From NCBI GenBank assembly GCA_963834965.1, contig CAWIEI010000013.1:62001-126000 (forward strand): 64,000 bases of DNA. Reading direction: 5' to 3'. Below the pieces are notes generated by a model. That model ran no database searches, was not told the origin of the DNA, and saw only the letters and a program-made list of their open reading frames with translations. Numbering within the stretch: the first letter of the stretch is position 1; each line of letters starts with the position of its first letter. The position numbers and the translations under genes were made by a program. Below are positions 25,490-35,052 of the stretch, in pieces. Source of the DNA: Fodinibacter sp963834965. Its GTDB lineage: Bacteria; Actinomycetota; Actinomycetes; Actinomycetales; Dermatophilaceae.

Positions 25490-27151
25490 TCAGGCGGATG
25501 CCGGGTCGGCGCCGGCCGCTGTGTCGGTGGTCGCGGCGGGCTGCGCCGGATCGTCCTCGGGGGCCTCGCCGGGCCGGGTCACGAGCGCCGTGAGCGGCAG
25601 CCGGAAGGTCGCGAGCAGCCCGACGACGAGGGCGAGGCAGGCGAAGCCCGTGGTGAGCCGGCTCGCGTGGATCATCGCGTCGCTCGCGGCCTGGGCCACG
25701 GCGGCGAGGTTGGGCTGGGCCTGCAGACCGGCGATCGCGGTGCCCGCGGAGCCGGTGACCGCGTTGGTGACCGAGTCGATCGTCGACGGCGGCAGCGAGA
25801 GCGCCGCGAGGTTGGCCTCGGTGGTGCGGCCGAGGCTGCCGATGAGCAGCCCCCCGAGCACCGCGACCCCGAGGGCCGACCCGAGCTGGCGCACGGTCGA
25901 CTGCAGCCCGGACGCCTGCCCGCTCTCGTCGACCGGCACGTCGTGCAGCAGCAGCGAGGTCAGCTGGGCGGTGGCCATGCCCACGCCGAGCCCGTAGACG
26001 AACAGGCACGCGCACAGCTCCCACGCCGCGACGTCCATCGAGATGATGAGGGCGAGCGCGCCCACCGCGGCCGCCTCGAGGGCCAGCCCGATCTGCACCA
26101 CCGTGCGCTGCGGCATGAACTTCGAGAGCTGGGGCAGCGCCCCGGAGATGAGGAAGGTGCCCAGGGCCAGGGCGACGATGACCCAGCCGGTCTGCAGGGC
26201 GGTGTAGCCCAGGGTGCCCTGCAGCAGCAGGGGGAGGGTGAAGAGCAGGCCGAACTCGCCGAAGGCGACGATGAGCGCCGCAGCCGCGCCGGCACTGAAG
26301 GTGGGGATGGCGAACAGGGTCAGGTCGACGAGCACCGGCGTCCCGGCCCGGGCCCGGCGGCGCTCGTGCAGCACGAAGGCCACCATCGACAGCACGCCGG
26401 CGGCGATCACGAACGGCACCGGCGACAGGGCGCCGCTGTCGGTGCGCCACCACCCGTAGGTCTCCGCCTCGATCAGGCCGAAGACGATCGCCCCCATCCC
26501 GAACATGGTCAGGGCGACACCCAGCAGGTCGCGGCTCGGCGTGGCCTTGGGGTCGCGCGTCTCGGGCAGCGCCCGGACGATGCCGACGACCACGAGCAGG
26601 CCCACCGGGATGTTGAGCCAGAACGCCCACCGCCACGAGTAGTCGGTCGCGAGCCAGCCACCGAGCAGCGGGCCGAGCGCGGCCATCCCGCCGATCGCCG
26701 AGCCGTACACCGCGAAGGCGATGACCCGGGCGCGGCCGACGAACAGCGCGTTGAGGCTCGACAGGGTGGACGGCAGGATCATCGCCGCCCCGATGCCCTG
26801 CACGAAGCGCGCTGCGATGAGCATCGGCCCGTTGACCGACAGGCCCGCGACCACCGAGGCGAGCATGAAGACGACCATGCCGATCAGGAAGAGCAGCCGG
26901 CGGCCCTTGAGGTCGCCGATCCGCCCGACGGTGATGAGCAGGGCGGCGAACACCAGCGAGTAGACCGCGTTCATCCACTGCGCCTCGGTCGCCGTCAGCG
27001 ACAGGTCCTCGATGACCACCGGGAGTGCGACGTTGACGATCGTCGCGTCCATGATGACCAGGGACACCCCGAAACCGATGGTCAGCAGGGCCGCCCAGTC
27101 GCGCCGGGTCATCACGGAGGTGGCAGCGACGTCGGGCGTGCTCGAGGACAT
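25490..27151 (-). CDS. MFS drug exporter, 14-segment DHA2 (EmrB/QacA) type
   Basis: A 553-residue transporter expected to expel small toxic molecules using the proton gradient. Family motifs are MDATIVNVALPVV in segment 1, WMNAVYSLVFAAL, the loop GRIGDLKGRRLLFLIG (motif A), RFVQGIGAAMILPSTLSSLN, and the antiporter motif C in GSAIGGMAALGPLLGGWLA. About 14 hydrophobic segments can be counted. The acidic Ala/Pro/Asp tail lies in the cytoplasm. No regulator is adjacent; the substrate cannot be told from sequence. Confidence 0.88.
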   Translation of the reverse strand: MSSSTPDVAATSVMTRRDWAALLTIGFGVSLVIMDATIVNVALPVVIEDLSLTATEAQWMNAVYSLVFAALLITVGRIGDLKGRRLLFLIGMVVFMLASVVAGLSVNGPMLIAARFVQGIGAAMILPSTLSSLNALFVGRARVIAFAVYGSAIGGMAALGPLLGGWLATDYSWRWAFWLNIPVGLLVVVGIVRALPETRDPKATPSRDLLGVALTMFGMGAIVFGLIEAETYGWWRTDSGALSPVPFVIAAGVLSMVAFVLHERRRARAGTPVLVDLTLFAIPTFSAGAAAALIVAFGEFGLLFTLPLLLQGTLGYTALQTGWVIVALALGTFLISGALPQLSKFMPQRTVVQIGLALEAAAVGALALIISMDVAAWELCACLFVYGLGVGMATAQLTSLLLHDVPVDESGQASGLQSTVRQLGSALGVAVLGGLLIGSLGRTTEANLAALSLPPSTIDSVTNAVTGSAGTAIAGLQAQPNLAAVAQAASDAMIHASRLTTGFACLALVVGLLATFRLPLTALVTRPGEAPEDDPAQPAATTDTAAGADPASA

Positions 27152-27363
27152 GGCCGCAGTGTCCCAGCAGCCCGGCCCGCCCGCGGAGAACCGTGGTGCG
27201 CGCCACGGCCGGGGCCCGCCACTCCGCCCAGCGCTGCCAGGGGCCCAGGATGCCGCCCGCCTGGCAGCGCTGGACCTCCGGCTGCCGCTCGTGGTGGCGC
27301 CGTCCGCCGCTGACCTGCCGGAGGCCGGGCGTTCACGGCCCTCGGGCTGCCCGAGGCGCGGCG

Positions 27364-27470
27364 GACCGCGCGCCCGGCACCCCCTGCATCACCAACACTC
27401 CTACCGAGGGTGCCGCACGCGCGGCTGACCGCGCGCCCGGCACCCCGAGCGCGCGAGCCGGCGGTGCCTG
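27364..27470. repeat. two tandem hairpin repeats, period 63
   Basis: The 20-base word GACCGCGCGCCCGGCACCCC occurs exactly at 27364-27383 and again at 27427-27446. In each copy the end can pair with a downstream arm: GGCACCC with GGGTGCC (27408-27414) in the first and GGCACC with GGTGCC in the second. The pair lies downstream of the phosphotransferase-like gene; the rest of the 27152-27486 gap shows nothing coding. Confidence 0.75.
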
Positions 27471-27486
27471 ACGTCGGCCCTTGCGG

Positions 27487-28300
27487 TCAGAGTCCGAGGG
27501 CGTCGAGCACCGCCGTGTAGCGGCGCACCTCGTCCTGGAGTCGATCGGCGTCATCTGGGAGGTGCTCGTCGGTCCGGGTCAGCAGCCGGAAGAGCAGGCC
27601 GCGCGCGACCGCGGCGATCGGCACGCCGAGCTGGTGCGGGAGGTGCGCCGTGGCGCCGTGCCAGCACCGGGCGTCGGCGACCACGATGCCCTCGGCGTAG
27701 GACGCCGGTCGCCAGTAGGGCGAGACGTCGATGATGCCGGGCGGCTCGCCCGGCGCGATGAGCACGTTGTCGGTCAGGTCGCCGTGCACGAGCTGCGCAG
27801 GCCCGAGGGATGCCGGGGCCGCCAGAGCCGCCCACAACCGCGCGACCAGCTCGTCCCGCCCCGGCGCGACCGGGGCTGGGCCCTCGTCCCACGCGGCCCG
27901 GTCCGCCACGGCCCACGGGTCGGTGCGCTGGTCGAGGAAGGCCGGACGCACCAGGGAGGCGGTGGCGGCGTGCAGGGCCCGGGCGGCCGCGACGACCCGG
28001 CGCCAGTCGGCGCACGCCCTCGGAGGCCGTGGCGCCGGGCAGCACCGAGACGGCGCCCCACCCCTCGACGATCCAGGCCCCGTCCGCGGCCCGCTGCACC
28101 ACCGGCAGCCGGAAGCCGTCCTGCTCGACGGCCGCGAGGTCCGTGCCGAGCCACTCCTGGAACACCGGGTCGACGTCGGGCTTGAGCACGCAGTCGCCGG
28201 CCCGCCACGACCGCCCCTGCCCACCGGGCAACGGCACCGCGGGGCCGACCACGCCGAAGGCAGCCAGCACCCCCGGCGGCGGTGCGCTCACGAGGCTCAC
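27487..28300 (-). CDS. phosphotransferase-like protein (TIGR02569 type), one frameshift
   Basis: About 270 residues. The N-terminal piece (PPPGVLAAFGVVGPAVPLPG, then GDCVLKPDVDPVFQEWLGTD and GWGAVSVLPGATASEG) joins the C-terminal piece through a one-base shift near 28020. The latter carries a kinase-fold catalytic loop, AQLVHGDLTDNVLIAPGEPP, and IIDVSPYWRPASYAEGIVVA, equivalent to the HGDxxxxN and DxD motifs of aminoglycoside phosphotransferases. The family is actinobacterial and its substrate is unknown. GGGAGG eight bases before GTG 28300 supports that start and belongs to a partial copy of the family A palindrome end. Confidence 0.72.
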
Positions 28301-28338
28301 GACGGCATCCTCCCAACCTCGTGCGGCCGAACGGCGAA

Positions 28339-28365
28339 GGCCCCCGCGACCGGGTCGTGGGGGCC
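28339..28365 (-). terminator. terminator hairpin after tRNA-Thr
   Basis: GGCCCCCGCGA and TCGTGGGGGCC form an 11-pair stem with a five-base loop, beginning 16 bases past the tRNA 3' end. There is no T tract, as is usual for terminators in GC-rich actinobacteria. Confidence 0.65.
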
Positions 28366-28380
28366 TGACCGCTAGCTGAG

Positions 28381-28457
28381 TGGAGCCGCCTAAGGGAATC
28401 GAACCCTTGACCTATTCATTACGAGTGAATCGCTCTGGCCGACTGAGCTAAGGCGGC
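28381..28457 (-). tRNA. thrV: tRNA-Thr, anticodon CGT
   Basis: The reverse strand folds as a complete tRNA: acceptor GCCGCCT pairs with AGGCGGC, D arm GCTC/GAGC, anticodon stem ATTCA/TGAAT with loop CTCGTAA (anticodon CGT at 28421-28423, reading ACG), T arm AAGGG-TTCGATT-CCCTT, discriminator T and an encoded CCA. The gene symbol is only conventional. No integrase lies nearby, so there is no sign that it is used as an attachment site. Confidence 0.95.
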
Positions 28458-28543
28458 GGGCGCCGAGCGGGCTCGGGCACGCCGCACGAGTATACGGAGT
28501 GCGACCGCACGACCGCGAATCCCGGCATCCGCCGGCGCGGCGC

Positions 28544-30093
28544 TCAGCAGCGCAGGCCGTCCTTGGGCACGGTGCCCTTGAGGTAGTAGGCGTCGACGGC
28601 ACCGTCGACGCACTTGTTGGAGCGGGTGTAGGCCGTGTGCCCGTCGCCGTCGAAGGTGATCAGCGAGGCGTCGGCGAGCTGGTCGCGCAGCCGCACCGCC
28701 CACTCGTAGGGCGTGGCGGGGTCACGGGTGGTGCCGATGACCACGATCGGGGCCGCGCCCTCCGCGCGAGATCTTCTCGGGCGCGCCGGTGGCCTTGACC
28801 GGCCAGACCCCACACGGCTGCGAGCTCCACATCAGGAACGGGCCCCAGGTGGGCGCGTCCTTCAGCGACTCCTGCGGCGAGGCGGCTGGCGCTCGGCGAG
28901 GTCGCTCGCTGTCGGCCTTGTCGAGGCAGTTGACGGCGTAGATGACCTCCATGATGTTGCCGGCGTACTGGCCGCCCGGGTTGCGGTCGGCGTACTGGTC
29001 GGCCAGCTGCATCAGGGCGGTGCCGTCGCCGCCGACGGCGTCACCCATGGCGTCGACCAGGGTCTGCCACGCGCCCTGGTCGTACATCGCCGCGGCGATG
29101 CCGAGCGAGGCCCAGCCCTCGGTGAGCCGGGGCACCGCGTTGTCTCCGGTGCGGGGCAGCGGGCTCTGGTCGACCGAGGCGAGGAAGGTGCGCAGCCCCT
29201 TCATCACGGCATCCACCGAGTCACCCAGTGGGCAGTCGCCCTGCTCGACGCAGTAGGCCGCCCACTGCCGGGTGGCCTGCTCGAAGCCCTTGGCCTGCCC
29301 GAGGTTGAGCTCGTCGGAGGTGAGGTCGGGGGCGACGACGCCGTCGAGCACCATCCGGCCGACGTTCGTGCGGGAACAGCCCGGCGTAGACCGTGCCGAG
29401 GTAGGTGCCGTAGGACTTGCCCAGGTAGGTGAGCTTCTCGTCGCCCAGGGCGGCCCGCAGCACGTCCATGTCCTTGGCGGCGTCGACGGTCGACACGTGC
29501 GCGAGCAGCGGCCCGGCGTTGGCGCCGCACGCCTGGGCGAAGCCCTGGGCGGTCTGCGCGAAGGCCTGCTCCTCGGCGGGGTCGTCAGGGGTGGGGTCGC
29601 TGCCGAGGAAGGTGTCGAGCTGGCGGTCGGTGAGGCAGTCGATGGGCGAGGACCGGCCGACGCCGCGGGGGTCGAAGCCGACGACGTCGTAGGCGTCGCG
29701 CACGCCCTTGCCGACGATGAAGTCGGCCGCCCGCGCGTAGTCGACTCCCGAGGCGCCCGGCCCGCCCGGGTTGACGACGAGCGACCCGAGCCGCTTGCTC
29801 GCCTTGCGCGCCGGCACCTTGACCAGGGCCAGCTCGATGGTGTCGCCCTGCGGGTTGGCGTAGTCGACCGGTACCTCGAGCGTGGCGCACTGGGCCCCCT
29901 CGCAGTCGGTCCACTCCAGCCGCTGGCCGTAGAAGCGCGACAGCGCCTCGGAGCCGGGGGGTGGGCTCTGCGGCGTGACGCTCACCGACGGGGCGCTGTC
30001 GGAGCCGGCGATGCCGCCGATGACCGAGCACCCGGACAGGACGAGGGCGGCGGCCGTGGTCCCCACGAGCGCGGCGACGCGCAGACGCTTCAT
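28544..30093 (-). CDS. secreted tripeptidyl aminopeptidase-like alpha/beta hydrolase, frameshifted
   Basis: A lipoprotein exopeptidase of the SCO7095/TAP type, about 515 residues. ATG 30093 opens a signal with lipobox LVLSGC; TATCGT six bases upstream predicts leaderless transcription. The nucleophile is in YLGKSYGTYLGTVYAG, the oxyanion region in VVNPGGPGASGVDYA and VVGFDPRGVGRSSPIDC, the aspartate in IGTTRDPATPYEWA and the histidine in FDGDGHTAYTRSNKC. Single-base breaks lie near 29370, 28890 and 28768; the order of pieces and the full catalytic triad argue for an intact gene. It likely cleaves tripeptides or amide substrates outside the cell. Confidence 0.85.
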
Positions 30094-30165
30094 GGGCGCA
30101 CGATAAGCGAGCAGTCTGGGCGCCCGTCCAGGCAAGAGGTCACGAATCGGCATTGATCGGCGGCG

Positions 30166-31307
30166 TCAGCGCGGCAGCCGCAGGTCGAGGGCCATCGCCT
30201 CGAGCGCGAGCAGCGGGTTGACGTTGGCCCCGATCCGCTCGCGGGCGGTGCCGATGGCGTCCATCGCGCGCAGCAGCTCGTCGGGCCCGAGCAGCTCGGA
30301 CACCCGCTGCACCACCTGGCGGCTGTCCTCGTTGACCAGCGCCGAGCCGGCCCCGGTGCGCACGACCAGCGCGTCGCGGTAGACCGACAGCAGGTCGACC
30401 AGCGCCCGGTCGATCACGTCGCGGGTGAACCGGGTGGCCCGCGCCTTCTGCTCCTTCTCGAGCGAGCTGAGCTGGGAGCGGATGTGCGGCGGCTGGGTGC
30501 GCGCGCTCGGGTCGGCGCCGAGCACCTCCATCAGGCGCACCTTCTCGGCGGCGTCGCGCTCGCTCGAGGCGGCCGCCGACTCCTCGGCCGCGATCGTCAC
30601 CAGGTCGCTGGCCGCGCCGATCGCGTCGCCGACGCTGACGATGCGGGTGGCGAGGGTGATGACGTCGTGGCGGCGGATGCGGGCGTGCTCGTCGCGGGCC
30701 AGCCGGCGCGGCCAGGCCGACGTGCGACTGGGCGGCGCGGGCGGCGTACAGCGCCATCGACGGGTCGACGCCGTCGCGGCGGGTGAGCAGCGCCGCGACG
30801 GACTCGACCGGCGGGGTGCGCAGCCGCACGTGCCGCGAGCGCGAGCGGATGGTGATGATGACGTCCTCGACCGAGGGGGCGCACAGCATCCACACCGTGC
30901 GCGGGCGCCGGCTCCTCGAGCGCCTTGAGCAGGGCGTCGGCGGCGCGCTCGGTGAGCCGGTCGGCATCCTCGACGACGATCACCCGGAAGCGCCCGACCG
31001 AGGGGCGGTGCGCCGCCAGGGCCACGAGGTCGCGGGCCTGCTCGACCTTGATCGACAGCCCCTCGGTGGCGATGACGTCGACGTCGGCGTGGGTGCCGCC
31101 GAGCGCCGTGCGGCACTCACGGCACTCGCCGCAGCCGCCGTCGGGGCACAGCAGCGCCGCGGCGAAGGCCCGGGCCGCCACCGACCGGCCCGACCCCGGC
31201 GGGCCGGTGAACAGCCACGCGTGGGTCATCGCCTCCGGGGTGCGCACGGCGTGCTCGAGCGTGGCGACCGCGCTCTCCTGGCCGATGACGTCGGTCCAGA
31301 CGCTCAC
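30166..31307 (-). CDS. holB: DNA polymerase III delta' subunit, two frameshifts
   Basis: Clamp-loader subunit of the replicase. From GTG 31307: WTDVIGQESAVATLEHAV, a degenerate P-loop TGPPGSGRSVAARAFA, a four-cysteine zinc module CPDGGCGECRECRTALGG, VEDADRLTERAADALLKALEEPAP, then in a second frame TVWMLCAPSVEDVIITIRSR, and in the third the C-terminal helical domain to residue LDLRLPR. Shifts fall near 30905 and 30720. The start overlaps the tmk stop in a GTGA junction, the classic tmk-holB pairing. Confidence 0.87.
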
Positions 31308-31930
31308 GGGTCGACCAGCCCCATCGCCTCGAGGCGGTCGAGCACGGCGTCGTGCAGGCGCTCGGGCGGCTCGGTGCCGTCGACGACGAGGTAGCGCTCG
31401 GGGTGGCCGGCCGCCATCGACAGGAAGTGCTGGCGGATGGCGTCGTGGAAGGCGTCCTCCTCGGACTCGAGGCGGTCGTGGGTGTCGCCGCGCCGCCGCC
31501 GCCCCTCGGCGGCGGTGACGTCGACGACCACGGTGAGCGCCGGCACCAGGCCGTCGACCGCCCACATCTGCAGGTCGTGCACCTCGGCCGCCCCGAGGTG
31601 GCGCCCGGCCCCCTGGTAGGCCACCGAGGAGTCGGTGTAGCGGTCGGTGATGACCACCTCGCCGGCCTCGAGCGCGGGCCGCACCAGCTGGTCGACGTGG
31701 TGCGCCTTGTCGGCCGCGAACAGCAGCGCCTCGGCTCGCGGCGAGACGTGGTCGCCGTGCAGCACGAGGTCGCGGATGGCGGCGCCGAGGTCGGTGCCCC
31801 CCGGCTGGCGGGTGACGACCACCTCGCGGCCGCGGGCGCGCAGCGCCTGCGCGAGCAGCCGCACCTGCGTCGACTTGCCCGCGCCGTCGCCCCCCTCGAA
31901 GGCGATGAACAGCCCGTCGCGTCCCGTCAC
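31304..31930 (-). CDS. tmk: thymidylate kinase
   Basis: A 208-residue kinase phosphorylating dTMP to dTDP. The P-loop FEGGDGAGKSTQVRLLAQAL is followed by the DR(Y/H) motif in VITDRYTDSSVAYQGAGR and a lid region RRRRGDTHDRLESEEDAFHD. GTG 31930 is chosen because TAGGCT lies seven bases upstream and because FIAFEGGDGAGKS follows at the usual distance; an upstream frame extension has no coding character. Confidence 0.95.
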   Translation of the reverse strand: MTGRDGLFIAFEGGDGAGKSTQVRLLAQALRARGREVVVTRQPGGTDLGAAIRDLVLHGDHVSPRAEALLFAADKAHHVDQLVRPALEAGEVVITDRYTDSSVAYQGAGRHLGAAEVHDLQMWAVDGLVPALTVVVDVTAAEGRRRRGDTHDRLESEEDAFHDAIRQHFLSMAAGHPERYLVVDGTEPPERLHDAVLDRLEAMGLVDP

Positions 31931-31937
31931 GGTGGCG

Positions 31938-31943
31938 AGCCTA
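31938..31943 (-). promoter_or_regulatory. -10 box of tmk-holB
   Basis: TAGGCT on the reverse strand, seven bases before GTG 31930. A promoter here means tmk and holB are transcribed on their own, in keeping with their separation from topA by the accessory block. Confidence 0.5.
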
Positions 31944-32020
31944 GGCCAGCGCCGCGACACCGCGCGTCCACGGCATCCGGATGCCGTGCGCGCGCGGGTC
32001 GGGCGTCGTGCGGATGCCGG

Positions 32021-32657
32021 TCAGGCGCCGGTGAGGTTGTCGCGGGCCCACAGGGCAGCGCTGGTGCGGTCGAGCACCCCGATCTCGCGGAACACCCGGC
32101 CGAGGTGGGCCTTCACGGTGCGCTCGGTGATGCCGAGGGCCCGCGCGATCTGCTTGTTGGCCAGCCCCTGGGCGACCAGGCGCAGCACCTCGGTCTCGCG
32201 CGGCGAGAGCCCGTCGGCGAGGCCGGAGCCGGCCGGACCACCGCCGCTGGCAGGGCAGCAGGACGGCGGCGACCCGCGGGTCGATCGGGACGTGCCCCCG
32301 GGCAGCGGCGTGCACCGCGGCCAGCAGGTCGGCGGGCTCGGAGTCCTTGAGCACGTAGCCGATCGCGCCGGCGGCGAGCACCTCCTTGACCCGTTGCCGG
32401 TCCGAGAAGCTGGTCAGCACGAGCACCTTCGTGCCCGGCTGGCGGGCCAGCACGGCGCGGGTGGCCTCGACGCCGTCCATCTCGGGCATCGAGAGGTCCA
32501 TCAGCACGACGTCGGGACTGAGGCCCTCCACCGACTCGACGGCCTCGCGTCCGTTGCGGGCCTCGCCGACGACCGTGATCTGGGGGTCGGACTGGAGCAG
32601 CGTGGTCACCCCGGCCCGCACCAGCTGGTGGTCGTCGACGAGCAGCACCCGGATCAC
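32021..32657 (-). CDS. NarL/LuxR-type response regulator, one frameshift
   Basis: From GTG 32657: receiver VLLVDDHQLVRAGVTTLLQS with phospho-acceptor in GLSPDVVLMDLSMPEMDGVE and switch residues LVLTSFSDRQRV, YVLKDSEPADLL; after a one-base shift near 32245 the helix-turn-helix continues with LSPRETEVLRLVAQGLANKQ, ITERTVKAHLGRVFREIGVL and ends at NLTGA. The start overlaps the kinase stop in a GTGA junction, so this is the cognate partner of the upstream sensor. Length about 212 residues is normal. Confidence 0.86.
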
Positions 32658-34197
32658 GAGGCAGCGCCGAGCTCGTCGCCGAGCAGGAGCCGCCAGTGCG
32701 TGCCGCGGCCCGGGGCACTGGACACCTGCAGCAGCGCGCCGGGCACCGACGCGGCGTCGGCGAGCAGGTGCAGGCCGAAGTGGCCCCCACGTCGGCGCCT
32801 CGAGCACCTGGGCCACGTCGAACCCCGCCCCGTCGTCCACGACGTCAAGAGTGACCGATGTCGGCCCGTCACGGTGGAGCGACACGACGACGGTGGCCGG
32901 GCCGGCGTGCTTCGCGGCGTTGCGCAGGCACTCCTGGGCGACCCGGTGCACGAGGCGTTGGGCGTCGGCCGACAGGGCCAGGTCGTCCTCGTCGGCCGCG
33001 TCGACCTGCACCAGGAGGTCGTCGCGCCGGATGGTCTGGGCGAGGTCGAGCAGGGCGGCGACGATGCCGGAGCGGGCCAGGCTCGCCGGGTAGATGTCGA
33101 CCAGCAGGGTGCGCAGCGACCGGATGCTGGAGCGCACCGCGGCCGCGGCCGCGTCGAGGTCGCGGGACAGGGCGTTCTGGCCGTGCCCGCTCGCGGTCGC
33201 GGAGGCGCCCGCGACCGTGAAGGACGCGGCCGCCAGCTCCTGGACCGGCCCGTCGTGCAGGCTGGCGGCGATCCGGCGCCGCTCGTCGGCGCTGGCGTCG
33301 ACGGCCCGCTGGAGCAGCTCGATGCGCTGCTCCTCGGCACGCCGCAGGCGTCGCACCAGGGCCCACACGAAGGGCACCACGATGACCACGAGGAGCACCA
33401 GACTGCTCGCGGTGACCCCCGCGAAGCCCCGCCAGAGCTGGCCGGTGCGTTCGCCCACGGAGTCGTAGTCGGTGTAGAACTCGAACAGCGCGATCTGGCC
33501 GTTGGGGGTCCAGACCGGTTGGTAGACCTCGACCGCTCGCGCGGCGCTCTCGAAGGCGTTCTCGGACTCGTCGAGGTTGGACACGTCGGCGACCGTCTTG
33601 CGCCCCTGCAGGGCCAGCTGCTGCTCGTCGCTCAGCGCGAAGGTGCGCCCGATGAGCTGCTCCTCGTCGGCGTACAGCACCTTTCCCTGCTCGCTCCACA
33701 GCTTGACCCGCACGATCGGGTCGACCAGCAGCTGGGCCCTGGCCACCTCGTCGAAGGCCGCGATGGCGGCCGGGTCACCCGTGAGGAGCCCGTCGCTGAG
33801 CGAGGGCTGCACGACCGCCTTGGCCAGCACCGCCGCCATCGTGGCTGCGTCGGTGACCGCCTCGCGCTCGGCCAGCTGTCGGGCGGCGAGCGTGCCGACC
33901 ACCCCCACCACGACCAGCGCCCCCACGACCCCCGCGGCCAGCAGCGCCAGCACCCGTCGGGGGTGGAGGAGCGGCTGCGTGGTGCTGCGGGCCCCCCGGC
34001 TCGCCCAGCGTCACCCAGCGTGGCGTGGTGGCACCGGCCTCGGGGTCGGAGGCGTCGACCCCGAGGCCGGTCTCGCTCACCGCCGGCCCGTTGGGCCCGA
34101 GCAGCTCGTCGGCGAGCACGGAGACGTCCCCGGCCGCTGCAGGGGCGGGCGGGGACTCCTCCGGAGCGGCCGGATCAGTCGTCGGATCCGTGGCCAC
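32654..34197 (-). CDS. sensor histidine kinase with extracytoplasmic domain, two frameshifts
   Basis: From GTG 34197 (MATDPTTDPAAPEESPPA): a 60-residue cytoplasmic lead, membrane segment LALLAAGVVGALVVVGVVG, an external domain of about 150 residues (LLVDPIVRVKLWSEQGKVLY, LEVYQPVWTPNGQ-like PAS/CACHE strands), second membrane segment SSLVLLVVIVVPFVWALV, HisKA_3 with phospho-acceptor in RRRIAASLHDGPVQELAAAS, and ATPase strands VAQECLRNAAKHAG, LDVVDDGAGFDVAQV. Breaks lie near 34000 and 32790. It overlaps the end of the upstream secreted-protein gene by 23 bases and the response regulator by four, giving a three-gene signalling operon. Confidence 0.86.
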
Positions 34198-34722
34198 TCG
34201 AGTCGTCCCCGCCGTGATCGTCGTTGGAGGGCCCCCCGGAGCGGCCGGAGCCCGAGCCGGAGCTGTCCGAGCCGGAGCTGCCGAGCCGGAGCTGTCGCTG
34301 CCGGAGGTCCGCCGGAGCCGGAGCCCGACGAGTCGACGGCCAGGGTGTCGTCGGAGCCGTACCCCGACCCGGAGCTGTGCGAGCCGCTGCCGGAGTTGTC
34401 CTCACCGGTGCGCGCACGGTCGCCGCCGTGGTCGTCGCCGGGTGCGTCGTCGGAGACCCCGGCCGGCCGGTCGCCACCGTGGTCGTCGCCGGGTGCGTCG
34501 TCGGAGACCCCCTCCGGGCGGTCGCCACCGTGGTCGTCGCCGGGCTCGGACTCCGTCGGGCTGGGGGTGGGCTCCGAGCTCTCGGCGCCACTCGGCGAGG
34601 TGCTGCTCGACGGGCGAGCTCACCGGCAGCCGCTGGGCGAAGGAGGCATTGCCGAGCAGGCCGATGGCGGCCGGCACGGTCACCGCGACTCCGGCCACGA
34701 GGGCGATGAGCAGCTTGCGCAT
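34175..34722 (-). CDS. secreted Asp/Gly/His/Ser-rich repeat protein, frameshifts
   Basis: From ATG 34722, preceded by AAAGGA: signal peptide MRKLLIALVAGVAVTVPAAI and a cleavage region GNASFAQRLP. After a shift near 34625 the best frame reads ESSEPTPSPTESEPGDDHGG and then two to three copies of the 17-residue repeat PGDDHGGDRPxGVSDDA, followed by serine-glycine-aspartate repeats and a final SNDDHGGDDSSGHGSDD. The composition suggests an extracellular, metal-binding or spacer protein without a fold. It is the first gene of the operon with the sensor kinase and response regulator. No known family. Confidence 0.6.
34417..34548. repeat. 51-base tandem repeat inside the secreted-protein gene
   Basis: Two full 51-base units (34417-34467, 34468-34518) and a partial third share CGGTCGCCACCGTGGTCGTC and GTGCGTCGTCGGAGACCCC with few differences. 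A unit length divisible by three keeps the protein frame, so copy number can vary without breaking the gene. Confidence 0.85.
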
Positions 34723-34946
34723 GGGTTGTCCTTTCGGGGTGCAGTGTGTCAGAGGCAGGGTCGGACACGCTGGCGTCGAGCCGACCGGGACCGGCGCGAG
34801 CAGTCACACCATGCGTGCCGCAGATGGACAGCCGCTATCGGCCCTTGGTCCTAGTACCGCGTCCTCGGTCCCCGGGGCTCGCACGCCCCCGCGCCCGCCT
34901 CGTCCCGCCACACCCGCCTCCCGCGGCTCGGACAGCCGCCATCGGC

Positions 34947-35010
34947 TCGTGCGGTTTACACACGGTTCTCGCCGACGAAGTCCTGCGAGAACCGTGTGTA
35001 AACCGCACGA
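34947..35010. repeat. long perfect palindrome, family A copy 2
   Basis: Arms 34947-34972 and 34985-35010 are perfect 26-base inverted copies around a 12-base loop; they share the core GCGGTTTACACACGGTTCTC with the copy at 16635-16708 and end in the same CGAAGTCGGGAGG. It lies between the TipA-type regulator 3' end and the secreted-protein gene, in a 330-base gap that otherwise shows no gene. Confidence 0.92.
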
Positions 35011-35052
35011 AGTCGGGAGGGACTGGGACGCTCAGGCGGCGAGGATGCCGGG

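Noticed and set aside
28381..28457. tRNA-Thr as an integration site of a genomic island
   Set aside because: No integrase, no duplicated tRNA 3' end and no compositional break next to it.
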